64,000 bases of DNA from Arenibacter hampyeongensis (GTDB lineage Bacteria > Bacteroidota > Bacteroidia > Flavobacteriales > Flavobacteriaceae), in contig NZ_PIOB01000002.1 of assembly GCF_002909255.1 (NCBI RefSeq), positions 186,001 to 250,000 on the forward strand, read 5' to 3'. The position numbers and the translations under genes were made by a program. Every line of letters begins with the position of its first letter. Position 1 is the first letter of the stretch. Shown in pieces: positions 17,667 through 26,715 of the stretch. The notes beneath the pieces are model-generated. The model saw only the letters and a program-made list of their open reading frames with translations. It did not search any database and was not told where the DNA came from.

Positions 17667-18211
17667 TGGACTATTTTGAAAAACATATAAGGGACAACAA
17701 GGCATTGTTCGATGAACACAAGGCAGACAGATCTAAAATGTGGGCCAAAATTGAATCCGAACTGTCCAATACGAACCCAAAGGTAGTTCCGTTGTGGAAA
17801 TCCCCGTTATTTCGTGTTGCAGCCAGTATTGTGTTGGTCTTGCTTTTGTCTATCCTAATCGGTATTACAGTGTATGGCGGACAGCAGTCCGGCTCGCAGA
17901 ACAACGTTGTCTCCCAAGAACTCCTGGATATTGATATGCATTATAGCAACTTGGTACAACATCAAGTACAATTAGTAAAAAATCATCCCGACTTATCACA
18001 AGAAGACAAAAATGAATTTCTATCGTTCATGGACGAATTGGATGAAGAATACGGAGTTTTAAAATTGGAAATGGAAAAAAACCTCGGCAACGAAAGGGTC
18101 TTGGAAGCTATTATTGGCAATTACAAAAAAAGGATAGAACTCATCGAAAACTTATTGAGGCAAATAAATGATTCAAAAATGATAAATGACGATTATGGAT
18201 ACACCTTATAA
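17666..18211 (+). CDS. Putative anti-sigma factor, single-pass membrane protein
   Basis: Protein of 181 residues with an N-terminal cytoplasmic part (about 1-48, including a short WAKIESEL helix), one membrane segment (FRVAASIVLVLLLSILIGIT, about 49-68) and a periplasmic helical region rich in charged residues (HPDLSQEDKNEFLSFMDELD). The position immediately after an ECF sigma factor with coupled translation and the single membrane span are typical of anti-sigma factors, although no zinc-finger HxxxCxxC motif is present. The role is inferred from context. Confidence 0.75.
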   Translation: MDYFEKHIRDNKALFDEHKADRSKMWAKIESELSNTNPKVVPLWKSPLFRVAASIVLVLLLSILIGITVYGGQQSGSQNNVVSQELLDIDMHYSNLVQHQVQLVKNHPDLSQEDKNEFLSFMDELDEEYGVLKLEMEKNLGNERVLEAIIGNYKKRIELIENLLRQINDSKMINDDYGYTL

Positions 18212-19283
18212 AAACTCGCTATTATTTCTAGCCATGGTCCTTATGGCCAATTTAATGCTAGCCCAGGAAAAAGTATCTAAAACCATATCGGAGACTTTTG
18301 AAATGTCCAATGCCGGAGAACTCCAAGTGGACAACAAATATGGCAACATAACTATCCACGGGTGGTCCAAGAATAATATTTCGATTACTGTAGATATTAC
18401 TACTACTCATAAAAAAAGGGAGAACGCACAAAACCTATTGGATCGTATTGAGCCTAGAATTAAATCCATATCCGATTTTGTGACTATTAGTTCGGAAATT
18501 GCAGAAAAAAACAAAGGTTTTTTAGCCGAGTATTTCAACAAGGCGAATCCGTTCGATTTTGACCGAAGCAATATACAGATAAATTACTCCATTTATTTAC
18601 CCGCCAATGCGGTGGTGGACATCAATAATAAGTTTGGCGACGTCATTCTAGAGGATTGGACCGGTAAATTAAAGATAGACGTACAGCATGGCGATATTTG
18701 GATCAACAAAAACCTTAAAAACGCTGACATCCTCTTAAAATTCGGCAAGCTCAAGGCCAAAAACATAAACTTTGGTAGTATAAACATAAAAAATGGCAAT
18801 TTGTCCCTTGGTAAATCCAAAGACTTAAGATTGACCAGCAGCGGTTCTACAATAGATTTAGAGGAAATTACCTCCTTGGAAATCTATTCCAGCAAGGATG
18901 AAATTACCATCAATGAAGTTGAAGCCATACATGGGGAACTGGAATTCTCTAATGTGGCATTGGCGAATTTAGATAATGAAATTGATCTGGTCATGAAAAT
19001 TGCAGAATTCAAAGTATCCACCATTCATAGTGCCGATGCCAAAATTAACATTCATCAACAATCCTCGGAAATTGTTCTTAATGTTCAGGACTTCTCCTTT
19101 AGGTTTAATGCAACCTTGGAAGAAGGACTGTTGCGTCTTCCTAAAACCTTCGAAAATGTAGAAACCCAAATGATAGATAAGGGAAAAAGAATACGTGATA
19201 TAAAGGCTACTTACGGCAATTCCAAACAGGGTTCCATTTCAATTACAGGTGAAAAAGGGGTAATACTTTTAAAGGAACTTTAA
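18186..19283 (+). CDS. Secreted DUF4097-like beta-helical protein
   Basis: Exported protein of about 365 residues with signal peptide ending NLMLAQ and a repetitive all-beta body of short strands (KFGDVILEDWTGKLKIDVQHG, DILLKFGKLKAKNI, SINIKNGNLSL), as in the DUF4097/putative-adhesin group often encoded beside ECF sigma/anti-sigma pairs in Bacteroidota. The coding region overlaps the anti-sigma gene by 26 bases; a second ATG at 18195 would shorten the overlap. It probably resides in the periplasm or on the surface. Function is unknown. Confidence 0.8.
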   Translation: MTIMDTPYKNSLLFLAMVLMANLMLAQEKVSKTISETFEMSNAGELQVDNKYGNITIHGWSKNNISITVDITTTHKKRENAQNLLDRIEPRIKSISDFVTISSEIAEKNKGFLAEYFNKANPFDFDRSNIQINYSIYLPANAVVDINNKFGDVILEDWTGKLKIDVQHGDIWINKNLKNADILLKFGKLKAKNINFGSINIKNGNLSLGKSKDLRLTSSGSTIDLEEITSLEIYSSKDEITINEVEAIHGELEFSNVALANLDNEIDLVMKIAEFKVSTIHSADAKINIHQQSSEIVLNVQDFSFRFNATLEEGLLRLPKTFENVETQMIDKGKRIRDIKATYGNSKQGSISITGEKGVILLKEL

Positions 19284-19367
19284 TTTAAATAAAAAAAAGT
19301 AAAAAAAATGCAACTTTTTACAGAGTTTGTTGTCTACTATAACATCATCAATCAAAAATCAAAGAGC

Positions 19368-20036
19368 ATGAAATTAAACACAGCAATTTTACTTCCCCTT
19401 TTATTGGGGTTCACTATTCCAACCTTTGCCCAGGACACTTCTGGCGATTATGTGGAGTTTAATGATCGAAATAATGTAGTGCATGGGGTCTACCTAGGTC
19501 TAACAACCCACTATGGAGACATTGAGGATAAGGACACCTACTTCACAAGTTTGCAAGTCGCATATGTGGCCAACCAACAATTTGAAATAGGTTTTGTGGG
19601 CACCTTCTTCTATTCGGATCAGAATATTTATAGGGGTCTTTCCATGTACGATGAAGATCTTATTGGCGCTTATGGTGGGCTACATTTAGAACCAATTTTT
19701 TTTAGTAAAAACCTCGTAAACCTCTCATTTCCGGTATTGATAGGAGCTGGGGGCATGGGTTATATAGATGACAATTATAGTAACCATGATTTTGACGAGG
19801 ATGAATTTGAAGATAACGCGCAGGCCTTTTTTATAGTTGAACCTGGGATCAACGCCTTGTTCAACATTTCCAGGTATCTACAGTTGGAAGCTGGAGTAAA
19901 GTATCGATTTTCAAATAAATTCAACGATGCCAAGAGCTTTGCCCCCATTAAGGACATAAACGGCTTTTCCGCAGGAATAGGAGTCAAAGTAGGCATTTTT
20001 AATATGGGAAGGAATAGGTATAAAAAGAATATATAA
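19368..20036 (+). CDS. Predicted outer-membrane beta-barrel protein
   Basis: Exported protein of 222 residues. The ATG at 19368 is preferred because it gives a textbook signal peptide (MKLNTAILLPLLLGFTIPTFAQ); an upstream ATG at 19308 adds 20 residues without signal character. The mature part shows barrel strands (GVYLGLTTHYGDIEDKDTYF, QFEIGFVGTFFYSDQNIYRG, LQLEAGVKYRFSN) and resembles small OmpW/OmpX-like barrels. It is the fourth gene of the sigma-factor operon and probably a reporter or target of envelope stress. Confidence 0.75.
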   Translation: MKLNTAILLPLLLGFTIPTFAQDTSGDYVEFNDRNNVVHGVYLGLTTHYGDIEDKDTYFTSLQVAYVANQQFEIGFVGTFFYSDQNIYRGLSMYDEDLIGAYGGLHLEPIFFSKNLVNLSFPVLIGAGGMGYIDDNYSNHDFDEDEFEDNAQAFFIVEPGINALFNISRYLQLEAGVKYRFSNKFNDAKSFAPIKDINGFSAGIGVKVGIFNMGRNRYKKNI

Positions 20037-20037
20037 C

Positions 20038-20253
20038 ATGAAAAATATAACTAAAAGCATTTGCTGCATCTGCCATGATGTTATTGAGACCCAACATGTA
20101 TTTTCTGAGAACAATCAAGTTTTCCTAAAAAGAAATATGGTCGAATCCTCTAATGGAAAAACCCTCAAAGACCAATGGCATCCGATAAATTTCCAATGGA
20201 TATCGGACATGGAACTAAGAAATAACTTAGCGCTGCAATCCAATTTGGATTAA
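20038..20253 (+). CDS. Small hypothetical protein with Cys-rich N-terminus, 71 residues
   Basis: ATG follows the previous stop with one base between, so it may be translationally coupled to the barrel gene. The N-terminus has SICCICHDVIETQHVF, a Cys/His cluster that could bind a metal; the rest (DQWHPINFQWISDMELRN) is soluble. No family recognised. The tight spacing supports a real gene, but it could be a chance frame. Confidence 0.45.
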   Translation: MKNITKSICCICHDVIETQHVFSENNQVFLKRNMVESSNGKTLKDQWHPINFQWISDMELRNNLALQSNLD

Positions 20254-20310
20254 TTATTATTAATTGATAAAAGGCTTCTTCCTAGTTCTAAAACGTGTAC
20301 GAACAAGTAT

Positions 20311-21207
20311 TCATTTGTTGTCGGTTTTGCGGTTCGGCCATATCATGGCTAAAACCTTCTTAAATACCATTACCACCAATAAACAAAGGAAGCCTATAAC
20401 CAGACCGGCCAAAAATTCCCCCACTATTGCCGGCAATGCCTCTAGCCAATGATGAAGAAATTCTAGGTTATGTACAAAAATCCCTCCGGCCACCAGAACT
20501 AAGGCAATGGTTCCTATTACCGATAAACTTTTAATTACCCACGGCAGCGCCCCAACTAAAAACCTGCCAATATAATCCGATATACTGTGTTTCCTACCAT
20601 TGAGCTCTATAAGCTTTAGTCCAAAGTCGTCCATCCTAACTATAAGCGCCACAATTCCATAAACTCCCGCAGTGGCCACCAGGGCTATAATGGAAACTAC
20701 CATTACCTGGGTCCAAATGGGCTCCAGAACCACCGTACCTAGGGCTATGATCACTATTTCAACGGAGAGAATGAAATCGGTTAGAATGGCCGACTTAATT
20801 TTTTCCTTTTCCAAAAGCAGGATTTCTTTTTTGGTTAAATAGGTCTTTATTTGCTCCGCTTTTGGGTGTTTGTGGGGCACAACAAATTCATAAATCTTCT
20901 CTGCCCCCTCATACGCCAGATAAAGTCCGCCCAATACCAATATTACCGTGACCGCCACTGGCAAAAAGGCACTGAGCAGAAAAGCAATGGGAAGAATGAT
21001 CAACTTGTTCAGTATTGACCCTTTTGTAATGGCCCACAATACTGGAATTTCACGTGAGGATACAAAACCGGAAGCCTTTTCGGCATTAACCGCCAGATCA
21101 TCCCCCAAAATGCCGGCCGTTTTTTTACCCGCGATTTTAGTCATTGCCCCTACGTCATCCATTAAACTAGCAATATCGTCCAGTAAAGCAAAAAATCCTG
21201 ATGCCAT
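20311..21207 (-). CDS. DUF808-family inner-membrane protein
   Basis: Protein of 298 residues beginning MASGFFALLDDIASLMDDVG, the strongly conserved opening of the DUF808 (YedI-like) family, followed by SREIPVLWAITKGSILNKLI and about six hydrophobic segments. The function of the family is not established. A truncated, frameshifted relic of a second copy lies at 12028-12226. The gene converges on the sigma-factor operon and appears to stand alone. Confidence 0.93.
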   Translation of the reverse strand: MASGFFALLDDIASLMDDVGAMTKIAGKKTAGILGDDLAVNAEKASGFVSSREIPVLWAITKGSILNKLIILPIAFLLSAFLPVAVTVILVLGGLYLAYEGAEKIYEFVVPHKHPKAEQIKTYLTKKEILLLEKEKIKSAILTDFILSVEIVIIALGTVVLEPIWTQVMVVSIIALVATAGVYGIVALIVRMDDFGLKLIELNGRKHSISDYIGRFLVGALPWVIKSLSVIGTIALVLVAGGIFVHNLEFLHHWLEALPAIVGEFLAGLVIGFLCLLVVMVFKKVLAMIWPNRKTDNK

Positions 21208-21719
21208 ATAATTACACTTCCTTTATTAATTTATACTGTTTTTTCTACTATTATTTTTTTCACCCCCATGCTACCGCTCCATGGCTGCAAATATATTTTA
21301 TAATTCCCATACATACATTTTAATTAAGATGGGTTCGACTTAAATAAACTTCATCCAACTGATAATTATCTAATTAAAGTCAATAATTCTGTCTCCTCGA
21401 GCCTGTCTAGCCGAAGGTAGGCTGGCCGGGGCCGCATTACCTAAAACATTCCATCAATAATTAAAAATCAATCAAGCTCAAGTTAATTACAGGAATAGGT
21501 CCTTTTACTAAAAAATATAAGCCTTAAATCCACAAACCTAACTAGGCTCCATTTTCCATCTAGACTCCGCGTGGGCCAAAACAGGAACAAACCTGCCTAT
21601 TATGGTCCAATATATTTGGACAAATACCCTTCACCTTTTTGTTTTATTTAATAAGTTAGTTTAAGATTGGTAAAAGCTCATTTACTATTGCATTATTGAT
21701 GATCTTTGGCTGGCAACAA
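21208..21719. other. Gene-free spacer with a REP-like hairpin
   Basis: About 510 bp between the divergent DUF808 and TamB genes. At about 21396-21434 lies a GC-rich element (AGCCTGTCTAGCCGAAGGT, then AGGCTGGCCGGGGCC) that stands out from the AT-rich surroundings and can fold. Similar GC-rich pieces occur near 29668-29690 (CCTGTCCGCCATAGGCGGGCC) and 54322-54351 (CCTGTCCTGAGCGTAGACG), suggesting a dispersed REP-type sequence. Confidence 0.4.
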
Positions 21720-24700
21720 ATGGAAAAGAACAAATTTACATATCGCTTTCTCAAGGGCATCGCCAAAACTATTTTGGTATTGGCAATATTGTTTGTCGTT
21801 TTGGTACTTTTCGTTAGAAGCCCTTGGGGACAAAATATAATTGTTACCAAAGTCACTGCTTATGTTGCCAATAAGACCAACACCAAAGTTGAAATAGACC
21901 GACTTTTTATAACTTTTTCCGGGAATGCATTTTTGGAAGGCCTGTATTTGGAGGACCAAAAAGGGGATACCTTACTGTATTCAAAAAACCTTGAAGCCAA
22001 CGTACCGCTTACTCCCTTGCTGTTTGGTAATAAACTGAACCTCAAATCTGTGGAATGGGAAGGCTTAAGGGCATATATATCCAAGAGCGAGGATTCGGGC
22101 AAATTCAATTTTGATTTTATACTGGAGGCCTTCGCTACCAGTGATACAACTCCCCCACCCTCGGAAGTGGAACCTATGATAATCAATGTTGGATCGCTTG
22201 ATTTATCCAACTTTGAAATCGATTACGTTGATGCGTACTCAGGCGTGGAAAGCAGGCTTGTTTTGGGGCAACTATATTTAAAATCCAATACTGTAGACTT
22301 GGAGACCATGCTGTTCGACCTAGAGGATTTTGAGCTCTCGGACACGAACATTACATACAAACAAACCAAGACCGTTGTTCCTGAAGACGACGCTCAAACA
22401 CTACTGCCTTTTTTAGTCGTCAACCATCTAAAACTAAAAAATGTACGGGCCAATTATAACTCAATTCCCGATGGTGTGCTGGCCAATGCATTCCTAGGTG
22501 ATTTTGAATTGGAACTGCCCAAGGCCGATTTAAGCAAGAAAGAACTGGAAATAGGGTTACTTTCCCTAAAAGATTCGGACATTTCCTTAAATATACAAGA
22601 AAGGGGACATACCCCTAAGGATACTACCAGTAATACAGTAGAAAATATTGAATTTTCCTGGCCAGATCTTTTTTTAGTGGCCGATAACATCATCCTTAGC
22701 AATAATTCTTTCATATACCGTTCTAATAATAAAACAATAACAGAGGGTCAATTCAATCCTAACGATATTATCCTTTCAAAACTTAATTTAGAGGCCAACG
22801 ACCTCAACTACCACCCTAAAAATGGTAGCTTGAATTTAGATCAATTGTCCTTTGTTGAAAAAAGTGGCATTCAGTTACAAAATCTTGTTTTCGAGGCCAA
22901 ACTGGACGACAGCTCCGCAACGCTCACGGGATTGCTATTAAAGACCAATTCAAGTTGGTTGACAGCCGACTTGAAAATGAATTATCGATCCCTAAACCAA
23001 TTGATCCATTCCCCAAGGAAAACCAAAATGGACCTACAAATGTCAGAGCTACATCTTGCACTGGAAGAGGTCCTTTTTTTTCAACCTAAATTAAACGAGA
23101 ACAAATATTTTGCTGCCGCCCAGCAGCACCCATTGACAGGGAATTTAGAGGCCAATGGGATACTTGACCGTATTGACATCCGAAATCTACTATTTAGCTG
23201 GGGCAACAGTTCATTGGTGGCCGAAGGAACCGTATCCAACATAATGGAAACGGATTCACTAAGCTTTGATTTCCCTATCCTTAAGGCAACTACGATCCGG
23301 GAGGATCTGCAACAATTTGTTTCGGAAAAGGAATTGGACATTGAAATTCCCCAGACCATTTTGGTCCAAGCCAAAACCCATGGTAATCTAAAAAATATCT
23401 CGGGGGAAGCTTCCCTGAAAATACCGGAAGGTGCTGCCCTACTTAAAGGTAACTATACCAACATTGGCCAAATCAACTTCGATGGAAATCTCCAAGTAGA
23501 CAGCCTGCAACTAGGCAAGTTGTTAAGAAATGAGCAGTTGGGACTCTTGACCTTTAAGATCAAGGGCTCTGGCAATGGTAATAGCCTTAAAACACTAAAT
23601 GCTGTTTTTGAATCCGATTTTACTCAATTGGAACTTAAAAAGTATGACTTTTCAAATCTTGGTTTAAAAGGAAAAATCCAAAACGGGAAAGGCGATATTG
23701 ACCTAAAGTTTAAGGACAAGAACCTAAATTTCGAATCGAACACAGCTTTGATACTGGATTCCATCTCCTCAAAAATTAAGCTAAACCTTAATGTTATCGG
23801 CGCCGACCTACAAGCCCTAGGTCTCACGAAGGCGAACATCAGGGCCGGACTGGATTTGGAAGCCAATTTTGACGGGAACCTGAATACTTATGGATTGAAT
23901 GTCCGGATAAACAATGGTGTAGCAGTATATGATGATCAGCAGTACCAAATGGGCCACATGCTAATAAAATCCAAGATAGACACTCTTAGTACCGAAGTTA
24001 TCATCCAAAGCGATTTTCTGAACGGCGGATTAAAATCCAACTCTTCACCTGTGGGAATCAATACCGCTCTGACCAAACAATTCAAGAGCTACTTTGAAAA
24101 TACATTGACAGAACCAACCCCGAACGATTCCGTAAAGCTTGAAATGAATCTTAATATACATCCCAATGCCCTTATTACAGAGGTATTCCTTAGGGATTTG
24201 GAGCAGATGGATTCCATTATTGTCAGAGCCAGTTTTGATGCGGCCACCAAAAATATTAATGCCGAATTAAAGGTGCCCTCAGCCAAGTATAAGGGAATTA
24301 CACTGGATAGTTTGAACCTCTCGGCAATTGGCGATTCCACCAACCTCAATTTCACCGCTGGTATTATTAACCTCATTGCGGATCCGGTGCATATTAAAAG
24401 AACCTATTTAGAGGGTACCCTTAAAAACAAGGAATTGTTGTTGGATTTCAGTTCATGGGACGAAAAAGAAAAAGTATTGTTTATCGCCTCAAAAATGATT
24501 TTGGCCAGAGATACCACCTTGCTCCAAATTAATCCCGATGGACTTTTGTTCAACAAAAAGGAATGGAATATACCTGAAGATAACCGGATAAGTTTTGCCC
24601 CAAACCACCTTAGTTTTAAGAACCTAAATTTGACAAGAAATTCCCAACAACTTAGCCTAAGCAATTCCGTTTCCGATTCAGGGGAAGAACATCTGGCCAT

Positions 24701-26708
24701 AAACTTCGACCAATTTAGGTTACAAACCTTTCTAAGTCTGTTCAACCCAGATTCTCCCTTGGCCTCTGGCTTGGTTAACGGAAATTTGATTTTGGAAAAT
24801 CCCTTCGGAGCAACAGGAATAGTGGCCGATTATAAAATTAACGGTTTTGAGATAATGCAACACCCCTTAGGTAACTTGTCCTTAAAGGCAACTTCCAAAA
24901 CCAGCAATGCCTATGATTTTAATCTAGCCCTGAAAGGAGATGGGACGGACATAGATTTAAAAGGGGACTACGCCGCTGCAGAAACAGGGGCCAAACTGAA
25001 TCTTGATCTGGACATAAACCGAATAGACCTTAAGGTTATTGAGGATTTTCTCTTTGGGACCTTGAAAGATACCCACGGTTATCTTTCCGGGAAAATAGAT
25101 GTTTCGGGCACCACCACATCCCCGGTTTATACAGGATCCATCAACTTTAATGAAACCGATTTTAATGTCGCCAGTCTGAATTCCGTTTTTAAAATTTTTG
25201 ATGAAACATTAAAGATTGATACAAACGGATTGTATTTGGATAATTTTCAGATTACCGATGTCAATGGCAACGGTTTTAAAATGGACGGTTCCATTGCTAC
25301 CGAGGAATTATTGAACCCAAAATTGGACCTTAGACTAAATGCCAACCAATTTCAGTTCCTGAACTCTACAGAGAAAGACAACGAATTATTCTATGGGAAG
25401 GCCAGTTTTGATCTTGACCTTAAGGTGAAGGGAGATTTAAACCTACCTATAATAGAAGGAAAAATTCGTGTACGCGCGGGTACCGATGTAACTTACGTTG
25501 TCCCGGAATCTATATTGGATGTTGAAGAACGTGAGGGGGTGGTCCTTTTTGTGAACCGTGAAAACCCCAATGCCATACTTACTAGAAATGATAATGAAGA
25601 AACAGCAGCCTTCTTTAGGGGCATGGATGTCAAAGCCATTTTGGAGATAGCCGATGATTCCAATTTTAATATCATTATAGATAAACGTACAGGTGATAAC
25701 CTTCGAGTTTCTGGGGACGCCTCCCTTAATCTTAATGTAGAGCCCAACGGAAGGATGCAGCTCACAGGGCGATACGAACTTAACTCCGGTCATTACGAGA
25801 CCAATTTGTACAACCTTGTAAAACGAAGGTTCCAGATAAATCCTAACAGCACCATAACTTGGCAGGGAGACCCCTCCAATGCCAAGTTGGATGTTACTGC
25901 AACTTATAAGGTAGAAACTTCTGCTGCCCCTCTAATGTCGTCTGTGGTTTCCAGTGAGGACAATAGCCTAACCGGCAAATACCGACAAGTACTACCATTT
26001 TTGGTTTATCTTAATGTAGATGGAGAACTGCTGGAACCAAAATTGTCCTTCGGACTGGATATGCCAGAAGACGAACAGGGATCCTTGGGTGGTGCGGTCT
26101 ATGGAAGGGTTCAACAATTGAACCAACAAGAGGCTGAACTTAACAAACAGGTATTTTCCTTGTTGGCACTTAATCGTTTTTATCCAGATTCCGGCAGTGA
26201 CGGAAGCATTGGTGGTACTGCGGCCATTGCAAGGGACAATGTAAACAAAGTATTGGCAGGGGAACTGAACGCATTTTCGGACAGGGTTTTTGGGCAATCC
26301 GGGTTCGAGGTAGATTTTGATTTGGACAGCTTTACCGATTACCAGGGTGAAAGTCCCCAAGACCGGACCCAACTGAACATCAACGCCAAGAAAAAATTGT
26401 TCAACGACCGTTTGATCGTAACTGCAGGGAGTGCCGTTGATGTTGAAGGCAGTGCACAGCCTGGGCAAGAGGAAACCCCAATAATCGGTAATGTAAGCCT
26501 AGAATACCTGCTCACAAAAGATGGCCGTTATAGACTAAGGGGGTTTAGAAAGAACGAATTCGAAAACATCATAGACGGACAATTGATCGTAACTGGTGTA
26601 GCCCTGATCTTCAACAGGGAATTTAATAGATTTAGTCAATTGTTCAATCCTTTAAAGGAAGTCAAAACGGCTGAAGAAAAAGACAAAGAAGTTCAAAAAA
26701 AAGAATAA
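21720..26708 (+). CDS. tamB: TamB-family translocation and assembly module protein (DUF490)
   Basis: Very large inner-membrane-anchored periplasmic protein of about 1662 residues. One N-terminal membrane helix (TILVLAILFVVLVLFVRSPWGQ) precedes long beta-rich AsmA/TamB repeats; the C-terminal third carries the DUF490 segments (FDLDLKVKGDLNLPIIEGKI, NLNVEPNGRMQLTGRYEL, and QPGQEETPIIGNVSLEYLLT). Such proteins form a groove that moves lipids or helps insert outer-membrane proteins with TamA. The next gene, TamL, starts eight bases after its stop, so partner and operon agree. ATG at 21720 is preferred as it gives MEKNKFTYRFLKGIAK; ATG at 21699 is an alternative. Confidence 0.93.
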   Translation: MEKNKFTYRFLKGIAKTILVLAILFVVLVLFVRSPWGQNIIVTKVTAYVANKTNTKVEIDRLFITFSGNAFLEGLYLEDQKGDTLLYSKNLEANVPLTPLLFGNKLNLKSVEWEGLRAYISKSEDSGKFNFDFILEAFATSDTTPPPSEVEPMIINVGSLDLSNFEIDYVDAYSGVESRLVLGQLYLKSNTVDLETMLFDLEDFELSDTNITYKQTKTVVPEDDAQTLLPFLVVNHLKLKNVRANYNSIPDGVLANAFLGDFELELPKADLSKKELEIGLLSLKDSDISLNIQERGHTPKDTTSNTVENIEFSWPDLFLVADNIILSNNSFIYRSNNKTITEGQFNPNDIILSKLNLEANDLNYHPKNGSLNLDQLSFVEKSGIQLQNLVFEAKLDDSSATLTGLLLKTNSSWLTADLKMNYRSLNQLIHSPRKTKMDLQMSELHLALEEVLFFQPKLNENKYFAAAQQHPLTGNLEANGILDRIDIRNLLFSWGNSSLVAEGTVSNIMETDSLSFDFPILKATTIREDLQQFVSEKELDIEIPQTILVQAKTHGNLKNISGEASLKIPEGAALLKGNYTNIGQINFDGNLQVDSLQLGKLLRNEQLGLLTFKIKGSGNGNSLKTLNAVFESDFTQLELKKYDFSNLGLKGKIQNGKGDIDLKFKDKNLNFESNTALILDSISSKIKLNLNVIGADLQALGLTKANIRAGLDLEANFDGNLNTYGLNVRINNGVAVYDDQQYQMGHMLIKSKIDTLSTEVIIQSDFLNGGLKSNSSPVGINTALTKQFKSYFENTLTEPTPNDSVKLEMNLNIHPNALITEVFLRDLEQMDSIIVRASFDAATKNINAELKVPSAKYKGITLDSLNLSAIGDSTNLNFTAGIINLIADPVHIKRTYLEGTLKNKELLLDFSSWDEKEKVLFIASKMILARDTTLLQINPDGLLFNKKEWNIPEDNRISFAPNHLSFKNLNLTRNSQQLSLSNSVSDSGEEHLAINFDQFRLQTFLSLFNPDSPLASGLVNGNLILENPFGATGIVADYKINGFEIMQHPLGNLSLKATSKTSNAYDFNLALKGDGTDIDLKGDYAAAETGAKLNLDLDINRIDLKVIEDFLFGTLKDTHGYLSGKIDVSGTTTSPVYTGSINFNETDFNVASLNSVFKIFDETLKIDTNGLYLDNFQITDVNGNGFKMDGSIATEELLNPKLDLRLNANQFQFLNSTEKDNELFYGKASFDLDLKVKGDLNLPIIEGKIRVRAGTDVTYVVPESILDVEEREGVVLFVNRENPNAILTRNDNEETAAFFRGMDVKAILEIADDSNFNIIIDKRTGDNLRVSGDASLNLNVEPNGRMQLTGRYELNSGHYETNLYNLVKRRFQINPNSTITWQGDPSNAKLDVTATYKVETSAAPLMSSVVSSEDNSLTGKYRQVLPFLVYLNVDGELLEPKLSFGLDMPEDEQGSLGGAVYGRVQQLNQQEAELNKQVFSLLALNRFYPDSGSDGSIGGTAAIARDNVNKVLAGELNAFSDRVFGQSGFEVDFDLDSFTDYQGESPQDRTQLNINAKKKLFNDRLIVTAGSAVDVEGSAQPGQEETPIIGNVSLEYLLTKDGRYRLRGFRKNEFENIIDGQLIVTGVALIFNREFNRFSQLFNPLKEVKTAEEKDKEVQKKE

Positions 26709-26715
26709 AAGTTTG

